Assembly (NCBI GenBank): GCA_003597935.1
Contig: QZJT01000096.1
Location: 1 to 34,123 of the forward strand
Reading direction: 5' to 3'
DNA from: Phycisphaerales bacterium
GTDB taxonomy: Bacteria > Planctomycetota > Phycisphaerae > UBA1845
DNA length: 34,123 bases
Shown here: positions 23,683-30,893 of the stretch, piece after piece
How positions within the stretch are numbered: position 1 is the stretch's first letter
Layout of the letters: each line of letters opens with the position of its first letter
The notes under the pieces: model-generated
What the model saw: the letters and a program-made list of their open reading frames with translations, nothing else
Told to the model about the DNA's origin: nothing
The model's database searches: none
Translations under genes and position numbers: made by a program

Positions 23683-25179
23683 TCCCTCGACCCGCCGCAC
23701 CGACTCCATCACCACGTCCTCCACCGGCACCTCGTCCAGTTCTCCCGTCACTTCGCCCGTCTCCGGATCCAGCACCTCGGCCGTGCCGGTCTCGATCCGG
23801 CTGACTGCGTCCAGCACCTCGAAGCCGTCCACCACTCGCCCGAAGACCGTAAACAACCCGTCCAGGTGCGTGTTCTCGTTCATGTTGACGTAGAACTGGG
23901 TGGTGGCGGAATCGACGTCGTTGGCCGACAGGGCCATCGCCACCGTGTACTTGACGTTGCTCAGGCCGTTGTCCGCCTCGCTGCGGATCGGGTCCCGGGT
24001 CGCCTCCTTCGGTTCCAGGCCGCCCTCGACCCGCACGAATCCACCGCCCTGAATCACGAAGGGAACGCACTCGCACGTGTCGGGCTCATCGGCGCACTCG
24101 TTCGTGAGGTGGATCTCACAACTGTAGCGATGGATCAGCACGCCGTCATAGAACCCCTCCTCCACGTACGCGATGAAGTTGTTGCGCGTGACCGGGGCGC
24201 TGGCTTCATCAAGCTCCAGCGTGATGTCGCCCAGGTTGGTGGAAATCACCACGGCGTCCTCCAACGCCACGATCGTCCCCGCCGCCGTGCCCTCCACGGA
24301 AGATCCATCTTCCAGCGGAACCGTCACCCTCAGCTCGTAGGCGATGTCGCCCCCCCCCGCGGCCGTAAAGAGCGGCGACGGCGACGACGGATCGTCGAAT
24401 GCGCCCCGGCCCGAAGTGACCGACCAGGCGTAGGAAGTTCCCTCGACGACGGGATCGACGGTCGCGGCGAACGCCTCCGCCACGCCGGCAAACGTCACGT
24501 TGGGCGCGTCGAGGCTCACGGCCGGGACCACCGTAAACGCAAACTCATCGTCGTCCGACTCGCCCGTATCGCCTTCGCTCGCCTCGACCCGCACGCGCAC
24601 GCCGCCCAGCTCCGCGTCGGCCACCTGTACGATCAGTTCGTCCGTCGGATCGAGCGCGGCCGAGCCTTCCAGCACGCTCCACTCCACCGTCACCTCGCCC
24701 TCCGAGGGCGCCACCGCCGTCAACGTCGCGATCGCACCGAACTCGACGGTTTCCAGCCCTTCGATGGTCACCCGGAAGGGGCCGCGATCCACCGTGACGG
24801 TGACCCACCGGTCCGACCGCACACCCTCCGCATCCGTGACCACCACGCGAAAGACGTAGTCGCCCTGCGTCGTCGCCGCGTCGGTGGTCACCGTCGCGCC
24901 CGTCTGCGATTCGAGGACCGCCTCAGGCCCCCGCTCCTGCAACCAGCGGATCGTATACGGCGGCGACCCTCCGTCCGCCGAAGCCGACAATTCGATTGCC
25001 GACCCGTTGGGAGCTGTCTGAGTCACACCGCCGTCAATCGTCACCATCAGCTCCGCGGAATTGTCGTTGCCGCGGCCGTCGGGGACGACGCACGACGGGC
25101 CGCCGAGAATCACAGCCGAGACAATGATAGTCGTGAAATACCGCTCGACCAACGTCATTCGTGCCGTCCACCGGTTCAT
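23662..25179 (-). CDS. Exported cyclophilin-type peptidyl-prolyl isomerase with Ig-like repeats
   Basis: Protein of 505 residues. A signal sequence (TIIVSAVILGGPSC) ends at a Cys that may be lipidated, though the lipobox is poor. Residues 40-300 are acidic beta-rich Ig/PKD-like segments of a type found in cell-surface proteins, with phrases such as GSPPYTIRWLQE and SDRWVTVTVD. The C-terminal cyclophilin domain (about 305-495) begins VVISTNLGDITLELDE and carries GFYDGVLIHRYS, FVIQGGGF, TQFYVNMNEN and LFTVFGRVVDG, typical of enzymes that isomerise X-Pro bonds. A Cys-containing insert (CADEPDTCECVPF) follows the HR motif. The ATG at 25179 has GAGG at good spacing; the open frame upstream only translates repeat DNA. 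It probably folds or anchors envelope proteins. Confidence 0.88.
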   Translation of the reverse strand: MNRWTARMTLVERYFTTIIVSAVILGGPSCVVPDGRGNDNSAELMVTIDGGVTQTAPNGSAIELSASADGGSPPYTIRWLQERGPEAVLESQTGATVTTDAATTQGDYVFRVVVTDAEGVRSDRWVTVTVDRGPFRVTIEGLETVEFGAIATLTAVAPSEGEVTVEWSVLEGSAALDPTDELIVQVADAELGGVRVRVEASEGDTGESDDDEFAFTVVPAVSLDAPNVTFAGVAEAFAATVDPVVEGTSYAWSVTSGRGAFDDPSSPSPLFTAAGGGDIAYELRVTVPLEDGSSVEGTAAGTIVALEDAVVISTNLGDITLELDEASAPVTRNNFIAYVEEGFYDGVLIHRYSCEIHLTNECADEPDTCECVPFVIQGGGFVRVEGGLEPKEATRDPIRSEADNGLSNVKYTVAMALSANDVDSATTQFYVNMNENTHLDGLFTVFGRVVDGFEVLDAVSRIETGTAEVLDPETGEVTGELDEVPVEDVVMESVRRVEGTMANGE

Positions 25180-25182
25180 ACT

Positions 25183-25263
25183 GGATACCTCATAGTACAC
25201 GTTTCGTGTTGTATACCTCATCGTGCGTCTCTCAAACCGGACACCCCATCGTGGATGCTCCAT
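25183..25263. repeat. Phased 11-bp motifs upstream of the cyclophilin gene
   Basis: On the minus strand ATGAGGTATCC, ATGAGGTATAC, ATGGGGTGTCC and ATGGAGCATCC begin at 25193, 25221, 25249 and 25263. Spacings are 28, 28 and 14 bp. The nearest copy lies in the ribosome-binding region. Between the first two copies lies the palindrome ACACGAAACGTGT. Confidence 0.55.
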
Positions 25264-25270
25264 GCTCTCT

Positions 25271-25315
25271 TCGCCCGCAGGGCGGACGATCGTAGCCAGG
25301 GGCTTCAGCCCCTGG
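25271..25315 (-). repeat. Family B two-hairpin repeat, copy 6
   Basis: The minus strand reads CCAGGGGCTGAAGCCCCTGG, then CTACGATCGTC and CGCCCTGCGGGCG. The first stem differs from copy 3 by paired changes that keep base pairing. Confidence 0.75.
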
Positions 25316-25338
25316 TGGACGCCTCTCCATTTTTCTTT

Positions 25339-25399
25339 CTTCCGCCCGGAGGGCGGACGAAGCGTGCGCCGCGGCGCCCGCCCGCCCTCCGGGCGGAAG
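25339..25399. repeat. Perfect 18-bp inverted repeat between two family B copies
   Basis: CTTCCGCCCGGAGGGCGG at 25339-25356 is repeated exactly in inverted form at 25382-25399 around a 25-base loop. Each arm contains the second hairpin of family B, so this looks like two half-elements joined head to head. Confidence 0.8.
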
Positions 25400-25420
25400 A
25401 GCTGAGGAGGGCACGCAACC

Positions 25421-25464
25421 CAGGGACTGAAGTCCCTGGCTACGATCGTGCGCCCTCCGGGCGG
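25421..25464 (+). repeat. Family B two-hairpin repeat, copy 7
   Basis: CAGGGACTGAAGTCCCTG with linker GCTACGATCGTG and CGCCCTCCGGGCGG. It is almost identical to copy 3, eight kilobases away. Confidence 0.85.
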
Positions 25465-25624
25465 CAGAATGCCGTCATCGCACTTCATCGAATTCGGAAC
25501 GTCTCTCCCGGTTCCGCCGATGCTCGCCGGCCGTATTACGACGAGCGCCCGGTGAAACAAACCTGACGCTCGCCGGTGCAGTAACTTTTCGGGAGAAGAG
25601 CCGGAAAGAAACACCAGACGTATT

Positions 25625-25920
25625 CACCTCCCAATCTCCCACATTCCCACATTCCCTCACTCCTGCATGCGCTCACTCCCTCATTCACGCACTCCGTCAC
25701 TCCCGCACTCCGCCATTCCCTCACTCCCTCACTCTCCAAAGGCGGCGTTCGGCCGCAACCAAAGCCCTGGAAGGGAGTGAGGGAAGAGGGAGTAAGGGAG
25801 TAAGGGAGTAAGGGAAGAAGGAGGATCGAGATTCTCGCTCTTCTCTTCGCTGACTCCCTGACTCCCTCACTCTCCCATTCCCTCACTTCCTCACTTCCTC
25901 ACTCCCTCACTCCCTTATTC
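25625..25920. repeat. Octamer tract in three blocks of alternating orientation behind pyk
   Basis: Block 1 (about 25635-25738) repeats TCACTCCC variants. Block 2 (about 25772-25825) carries GGGAGTGA and GGGAGTAA on the same strand, the inverse orientation. Block 3 (about 25851-25918) returns to TCACTCCC. The last units overlap the pyruvate kinase stop at 25915-25917. Blocks 1 and 2 can pair as a long imperfect hairpin. Confidence 0.85.
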
Positions 25921-27366
25921 TATTCTATGAATCGACAGGTTCGACGCTCGCTCCGGGTGCAGCGGATCGCCGACCACGACCATCATCTGGCCGGCGGCCA
26001 GGTCATAGCGGAGCGCCAGCCGCCGCTGAACTTCTCGCCACGACGCTCCTTCGCCGGCGCTTTCCGCCGGGCTGACCCGCATCGGCTCCACCCCGTAACA
26101 CAGCGCCAGTCGGTGGCACGTCGTCTCGTCCGCCGAAAGGCCGACCACCGGCTGAAGCGGCCGATACTTGCCGACCCATCGTGCGGTCGTTCCGCTGTGG
26201 CACCAGACGACGATCAATTGCGCGCCCAGGTCCTGGGCGATCAGCACCGCGCTGCGGGCCACCGCCGACCGGGTGGGATCGACCCCATGGCCGACGTACA
26301 GGCGTTGGTCCAGCAGGCCGTCGGGACCGGCCGCGTCGCAGGCGCTCGCCCAGCGGAACTGAAGCGCGTCCCGTGCGATCCGGTTGAGCATCTCGACCGA
26401 TGGCACCGGGAAGCGTCCCACCGCCGACTCGGCGGACAGCATCACCGCATCCGCCCCGTCGAGCACGGCGTTGGCCACGTCGCTGACCTCCGCTCGCGTC
26501 GGCGTCGGGCTGGCCACCATGCTGTGCAGCATCTGCGTGGCGATGATCACCGGCTTGCCCATCCGCCGGCAGCGGCGCACGATGTCCTTCTGGATCATCG
26601 GGATGCGCCACACGTCCATCTCGACCCCAAGGTCGCCTCGGGCTACCAGCGCCGCGTCCGACGTGGCGATGATCTCGTCCAGCGACCGGATCGCCTGCGG
26701 CGTCTCGATCTTCACCACCACCGGGACCCGCCGCCCGGCCTCGTCCATGGCCGTCCGCAGCGCCTCCACGTCGGCCGCCCGCCGCACGAACGACAGGGCC
26801 ACGTATTCGACGCCCGCCTCCAGCGCCCAGCGAAGGTCCCGCCCGTCCTTGTCCGTGATCGCCGACAGCGAGACGTTCGAGTCGGGCAGGTTCAGCCCTT
26901 TGTGCGTGCCGATGGCCCCACCGCTCTCGCAGACGCACTCGACGGCGCGGTCCGTCTTGTGGGTGACCCGCAGGCGGATCCGCCCGTCGTCGATCAGCAC
27001 GCGGTCTCCGACGGACACGTCGTCCACCAGCCCGGGATGCGTCGTGCTGAAGCGGGCGGCCGTGCCCTCGACGGGCAGGCTCTCGATCCGGCACGTCGCG
27101 CCGTCGGCGAGGTCCGACTTCCCCTCCAGCATCACTCCCGTGCGCACCTTCGGCCCGCCCAGGTCGGCCATCGCGGCCGCGTGGATGCCGAGGTCCCACC
27201 GGAGCTTATGGAACGCCGCCAGCGCGGCCTGGTGCTCCTCGATCGAGCCGTGCGACAGGTTCAGCCGCACCACGTCCACGCCCGCCCGCAGGAGCCGTTC
27301 GAGCGTGGCCGCTGACCTGCTCGCCGGACCCAGCGTTGCCACGATCTTGATCTTGTCCGTACCCAC
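25915..27366 (-). CDS. pyk: Pyruvate kinase
   Basis: Protein of 483 residues that transfers phosphate from phosphoenolpyruvate to ADP in the last step of glycolysis. Family blocks in order are KIVATLGPAS, RLNLSHG, MADLGGPKVRTG, VLIDDGRIRL, KGLNLPDSNVSLS, ALSFVRRAADV, VVVKIETPQAI, ARGDLGVEM, GKPVIIATQMLHSM, TRAEVSDVANAVLDGADAVML and SAESAVGRFPV. The C-terminal allosteric domain follows. The GTG at 27366 has GGAG eight bases upstream; the GTG at 27390 lacks a site. The stop codon lies inside the edge of an octamer repeat tract. Possibly transcribed with the ABC permease, 161 bp upstream on the same strand. Confidence 0.95.
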   Translation of the reverse strand: MGTDKIKIVATLGPASRSAATLERLLRAGVDVVRLNLSHGSIEEHQAALAAFHKLRWDLGIHAAAMADLGGPKVRTGVMLEGKSDLADGATCRIESLPVEGTAARFSTTHPGLVDDVSVGDRVLIDDGRIRLRVTHKTDRAVECVCESGGAIGTHKGLNLPDSNVSLSAITDKDGRDLRWALEAGVEYVALSFVRRAADVEALRTAMDEAGRRVPVVVKIETPQAIRSLDEIIATSDAALVARGDLGVEMDVWRIPMIQKDIVRRCRRMGKPVIIATQMLHSMVASPTPTRAEVSDVANAVLDGADAVMLSAESAVGRFPVPSVEMLNRIARDALQFRWASACDAAGPDGLLDQRLYVGHGVDPTRSAVARSAVLIAQDLGAQLIVVWCHSGTTARWVGKYRPLQPVVGLSADETTCHRLALCYGVEPMRVSPAESAGEGASWREVQRRLALRYDLAAGQMMVVVGDPLHPERASNLSIHRIE

Positions 27367-27527
27367 GCGGGACGCTCCGGCCGCGCACACCCGGCGGCAG
27401 GCGCATTAGAAGGCACAGCCGCACGTCTGTCGAGCCGCGAAGCGGCGATGGAGGCGTCGTCGAATCAGGTCTGACCGCAGCAAGTGTGGCGCATTTTCCG
27501 TGGGATTGAACACCGCCCCCTCCGCCC

Positions 27528-28343
27528 TCAACTGCTGGCCGACCGATACCAGCGCAGCGCCAGCCGCATGACGACCGTCGACGCCGCCAGCAGCAGCAGG
27601 CCGGCGGCCAGCACGTGGGCCACCATGCCCGGCTCGAAGGTGCGCATGACGACGTTGGCGGGCAGGTTGGACACCAGAAGCACGGGGACCACGAACACCA
27701 GCACAAAGAAGAGCGCCCCGCCCAGAAAGCGGCGGTAAATCTCGGCCGGGTAGCGGGCCAGGCTGACGGTGTAGAACCACAGCCCCTCGATGCCGGTCTG
27801 GCGGATCAGCCAGACGCTGGTGACGGCGAACGTGAAGAGCAAGGCGTAGAGGATCATCACGCCGGCGAAGATCAGCACGACGAAGACCAGGCCCTGCTGG
27901 AGCGTCACGCTGCGGCCGCCCGAGACGAGGGCATAGCCGCAGATCCCCAGCGCCGCCGGGACGTTTGCGAAGGACGAGTAGTCCAGCCGCTCGAAGCTCA
28001 GCAAGAACTGGGCGTTGGCCGGCCGCACCAGGACGAAGTCGAGGTTGCCGGTGCGCACCAGTTCGCTCACCCGCCAGCAGTTCCCCCAGAAAAAAGCCTC
28101 GAAGATGCTGGTGATCAGCAGGTGCGTCCCGGTCAGAAACAGGTACTGCGCCTGCGTCCAGCCGCGCACGTCGCCGGTGTTGGCGTAGATCACGTCGATG
28201 AAGATCAGCATCAGCACGATCCAGCCCAGTTCGGCCGCCGCGTTGATGATGAAGTGCCAGCGGAACGTCATCTCGCGGATGAGACTGTTTCGCCAGAACG
28301 TGCGGATGATTCGCAGGTAGCGCATCGGGGTCGCCGTCAACAT
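27528..28343 (-). CDS. ABC-2 type transporter permease
   Basis: Protein of 271 residues with about six membrane helices, for example LGWIVLMLIFIDVIY, LVFVVLIFAGVMILYALLF and ALFFVLVFVVPVLLV. The pattern WRNSLIREMTFRWHFI near the N-terminus, and FFWGNCWRVSELVRTGNLDF with LVRPANAQF, match the DUF990/COG3694 branch of ABC-2 permeases. These usually occur as ATPase, permease 1, permease 2. Neither the ATPase nor the other permease is next to it here, so it is an orphan in this window. The substrate is unknown. The ATG at 28343 has only a weak ribosome site (GGAA); ATG 28325 is an alternative. Confidence 0.85.
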   Translation of the reverse strand: MLTATPMRYLRIIRTFWRNSLIREMTFRWHFIINAAAELGWIVLMLIFIDVIYANTGDVRGWTQAQYLFLTGTHLLITSIFEAFFWGNCWRVSELVRTGNLDFVLVRPANAQFLLSFERLDYSSFANVPAALGICGYALVSGGRSVTLQQGLVFVVLIFAGVMILYALLFTFAVTSVWLIRQTGIEGLWFYTVSLARYPAEIYRRFLGGALFFVLVFVVPVLLVSNLPANVVMRTFEPGMVAHVLAAGLLLLAASTVVMRLALRWYRSASS

Positions 28344-28707
28344 TCAGCGATCATTCCGTAGCAACATACGTCCAGGGTGTAAGTCGGCAAGGTACAAAAA
28401 ACACGCTTCATATCGCAAACCGCGGCCTCAAGCGAATCCAACGTCCGGTTCACCGCAACGCTCCCACGGGCGGCGCTTCGCTCTGCCCAGGGCTGATATG
28501 TCCGGCCTCTTCGGGGCGGCAACAGACCGGCATCGTGCAACGCCTGCGCCAGTCGACCGTATTGGGGCTGAAGGGAGGCGGCTCGCTCAGCACGTCCTCC
28601 GCGTTCGTGACGCACACATCCGCCTGCACGGAGAAACTCCTCCGCACACCGCCCGTTGGACGGCCGGCGCTCGCGTGGGATAATAGGGCTCACGACCCAC
28701 GGACCCG
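28344..28707. other. Spacer between ABC permease and rpe, left part
   Basis: No supported gene. On the minus strand a 24-codon frame begins ATG at 28409 and its TGA overlaps the permease start, but it has no ribosome site. A 12-bp direct repeat, CCCACGGACCCG, at 28696-28707 borders the next element. Confidence 0.4.
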
Positions 28708-28857
28708 GGTGCGTGACACAATCGGCGGGGTGGGGCGTGGGACGCGCGCGGCGCTTGGGTGGCCCGTCGCTCCGCGGCGGGAGCGATCGGTCGCTGACGC
28801 GATCCACTCGCCGCGGAGCGGCGAGCCACCCCTCAATCCGCCGCGAGTGTCACGCGC
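28708..28857. mobile_element. MITE-like 150-bp element with terminal inverted repeats and flanking 12-bp direct repeats
   Basis: The left end GGTGCGTGACAC and the right end, inverse GGCGCGTGACAC, match at 11 of 12 bases; the right end overlaps the flank by two bases. A second strong inverted pair lies inside, around CGCTCCGCGGCG (near 28769) and CGCCGCGGAGCG (near 28809). The identical 12-mer CCCACGGACCCG flanks both sides (28696-28707 and 28858-28869), as expected for a target-site duplication. There is no transposase. The left end is shared with family A repeats at 5964 and 10915. Confidence 0.6.
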
Positions 28858-28886
28858 CCCACGGACCCGTCCGCAGGAGCGCTTCG

Positions 28887-29573
28887 TTGAACTGGCGACT
28901 GGCCGAACCGAAGATCCGAATCGCACCATCCATGCTCTCGGCCGACTTCTCCCGGCTGCGCGAGGAGTTGGACGGCATCGAGGCCGTCGGCGTCGAGATG
29001 GTCCACCTGGACGTCATGGACGGGCACTTCGCCCCGAACCTGACGTTCGGCCCGCCGGTGATCGCCTCCCTGCGGCCGCGGTCGAAGCTCTTTTTCGACG
29101 CCCACCTGATGATCGAGGAGCCGGCCCGCTACGCCGAGGCTTTCGCGAAGGCCGGCTGCGACCTGTTGAACTTTCACATCGAGGTCGCCGACGACCCGAA
29201 AGGGCTGGTCGATCTGATCCATGGCCTGGGCTGCGCCTGCGGCGTGACGCTCAACCCCACCACGCCCGCCGACGCGATCGACGCCATCGTGGACCGGGTG
29301 GAACTGGTGTTGGTGATGAGCGTTTGGCCCGGCTTTTCCGGCCAGAAGTTCATCCCGGACGTCCTGCCCAAGGTCGAAGCCATCCGCCCGCGTCTGGCGG
29401 CGCATCAGCGCTTGCAGATGGACGGCGGCGTGGACCTCGACACGATCCCCTGCTGCGTCAGCGCCGGCGCCGACACGTTCGTGGCCGGCTCCGCCGTCTT
29501 CGGACGCCCCGACCCGCCGCAGGCGGCGCGGGCGCTGCTGGAGAAGGCGAGGGAGGCAGGCGAACGCGGGTGA
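28887..29573 (+). CDS. rpe: Ribulose-phosphate 3-epimerase
   Basis: Protein of 228 residues that interconverts ribulose 5-phosphate and xylulose 5-phosphate in the pentose phosphate and Calvin pathways. It is a TIM barrel with the blocks APSMLSADFSRL, MVHLDVMDGHFAPNLTFGPPV (metal and catalytic Asp), FDAHLMIEEP, LLNFHIEV, GVTLNPTTP, LVMSVWPGFSGQKF, QMDGGVD (second catalytic Asp) and AGADTFVAGSAVFG. The start is a TTG at 28887, set by AGGAG at 28875-28879 with seven-base spacing; no ATG fits before the conserved start. It follows the MITE-like element directly and converges with the next gene, with a gap of 6 bp between stops. Confidence 0.95.
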   Translation: MNWRLAEPKIRIAPSMLSADFSRLREELDGIEAVGVEMVHLDVMDGHFAPNLTFGPPVIASLRPRSKLFFDAHLMIEEPARYAEAFAKAGCDLLNFHIEVADDPKGLVDLIHGLGCACGVTLNPTTPADAIDAIVDRVELVLVMSVWPGFSGQKFIPDVLPKVEAIRPRLAAHQRLQMDGGVDLDTIPCCVSAGADTFVAGSAVFGRPDPPQAARALLEKAREAGERG

Positions 29574-29579
29574 ACAGCC

Positions 29580-30242
29580 TCAGAAGGGCCTATCGTCCAC
29601 CTCGCGCAGGGCGGGATCGCCCCACACCCGCGTGGCGTCCACGGCCCAGCGCAGCGTCGTGATCATGCCGACGTGCTCGCAGATCGCGGCCGCCAGTTCG
29701 GCATCGGTACACGTCGCGACGTCGGAACCGATCGCGCGGGCCGGAATCCGACGGGCAAGCTCGGCAAGCTCTGCGAGTTCAGCCGGTTCGCAGGGCGCGG
29801 CGGCGTCATGGCGGCGGCGGTGTTCATACAGCAGCCGCCACAGCAGGGCGTGCAGCTCGGCGTGCTTGGCCTGCATGGGCGTGTCACAGCGGTACGGCAG
29901 GTCCCCGGCCGCGGCCAGATTGACGATGGCGCCCGGGCCGGTGCTTTCGAACAGCCAGCACATCGTGCAATACTGGCCCCACGTTTCGTGCAGCGCGGCC
30001 GGCAGATCGTCGTCCGCCACGCCCCGCAGCGCCGCGGGCGTCAGCAGCGCCTCCCGGAAGCGCTTCACTGCTCCGGGGGGGGGAACGGCGACGCTCTGCG
30101 CCGCCGCCGGGTCGATCAAGCGGCGCCGCAGCGCCTCGACCTTGAGTTGCACCAGGTTCGCCTGCACCACCACGGCCATGGCCCGGACGTCCTCGGCGCT
30201 GCGCGTCGCCGGCGTGCGATCATCGTGGACGGGAAGTTCCAT
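29580..30242 (-). CDS. Hypothetical protein, mostly helical
   Basis: Protein of 220 residues that I do not recognise. It is predicted soluble and alpha-helical and rich in Ala, Leu and Arg, with no signal peptide or membrane helix. Features are an N-terminal helix (VVVQANLVQLKVEALRRRL), a middle segment with Cys, Trp and Tyr (WGQYCTMCWLFESTGPGAIV), then QAKHAELHALLWRLLYEHRRRHD and an imperfect AELAELAELARR repeat. The last part, MITTLRWAVDATRVWGDPALREVDDRPF, ends the protein close to the rpe stop. Starts at ATG 30242 with GGAA upstream. It lies behind the AAA/TOPRIM-like pair on the same strand (54-bp gap), but G+C is higher, so it may not belong to that module. Confidence 0.7.
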   Translation of the reverse strand: MELPVHDDRTPATRSAEDVRAMAVVVQANLVQLKVEALRRRLIDPAAAQSVAVPPPGAVKRFREALLTPAALRGVADDDLPAALHETWGQYCTMCWLFESTGPGAIVNLAAAGDLPYRCDTPMQAKHAELHALLWRLLYEHRRRHDAAAPCEPAELAELAELARRIPARAIGSDVATCTDAELAAAICEHVGMITTLRWAVDATRVWGDPALREVDDRPF

Positions 30243-30296
30243 GGCCGTTCCATGTTCGGCACGCGACCCGGATCGCCGATTGAGCCAGGGGCCAAC

Positions 30297-30893
30297 TCAA
30301 TCTCCTTCTCCAAGTTCGTTCGGGACGTCACAGTTCGCGCGTACAGCGGCCGCCCGAGCGTCCTGATAAAGCCGCCGCAAGGCAGCATCGTCGAGCCACC
30401 TTTTGAACGTCTGAGGCGGCGCGTCGACGACGAATCGTTCGACGGTTTCGCTCTTGGATTCGCAATCCCGCATCGCCCTTCCCAACGCCCGTTTGTACAT
30501 GCCGTAGTCGGCGTTCATGACATCCGACACGGAGCGATCGACAAACCCTGCGAAATAAGTCACGTCAAGCCGCAACCACTCCTCGACGTTGTTGACGGCC
30601 ACGCCGCAGACCAGGATGCTCTGCGCCTCTGGAGGGAACACGTCGAGTTCCTTTCGTTTGACTTCCTGCCATCGGTCCCCGTCGGCATCGGTGAATCTGA
30701 CGATGAGGTCCACGCCGCGATTCCTGAAGTACTCCCAAGCCAGAAGCGCTTTGCGACGCGGAAGGAACTGCGTACACCCGATCGGCGCCGGCGGCTCGAC
30801 AAGCTCCGCCTTGCATTTCAGGCGCGCCTTCAGGCCGCGAAGAAACCCGATGCTGCCGGCATCCTGTGCGATGATCCCGATCTTTCGGATCAA
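30297..30893 (-). CDS. TOPRIM-like (DUF4276/OLD-nuclease-like) protein, coupled to the AAA ATPase
   Basis: Protein of 198 residues. The TTG start overlaps the TGA stop of the upstream ATPase gene by four bases (TTGA), and GGAG precedes it at good spacing, so translation is coupled. Features that suggest a TOPRIM-like fold are an N-terminal strand KIGIIAQDAGS followed by a helix, an acidic cluster FTDADGDRW (D69, D71, D73) after strand VDLIVR, and GVAVNNVEEWLRLD (E104, E105), which resembles the EIEAWLLAD block of DUF4276 proteins. In such families these acids bind metal for nucleic-acid cleavage. The usual first Glu appears to be Gln (Q10), with Asp next to it. The partner ATPase and low G+C support a defence role like PARIS or OLD-type systems. 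The family assignment is tentative. Confidence 0.65.
   Translation of the reverse strand: MIRKIGIIAQDAGSIGFLRGLKARLKCKAELVEPPAPIGCTQFLPRRKALLAWEYFRNRGVDLIVRFTDADGDRWQEVKRKELDVFPPEAQSILVCGVAVNNVEEWLRLDVTYFAGFVDRSVSDVMNADYGMYKRALGRAMRDCESKSETVERFVVDAPPQTFKRWLDDAALRRLYQDARAAAVRANCDVPNELGEGD

Noticed and set aside
25180-25614. N-terminal extension of the cyclophilin frame by 145 codons
   Set aside because: The extension translates the family B repeats and precedes a good signal sequence at ATG 25179 with its own ribosome site.
27615-28361. 248-codon plus-strand frame opposite the ABC permease
   Set aside because: It is His/Gln/Asp-rich antisense translation, while the minus strand has conserved ABC-2 permease sequence and membrane helices.
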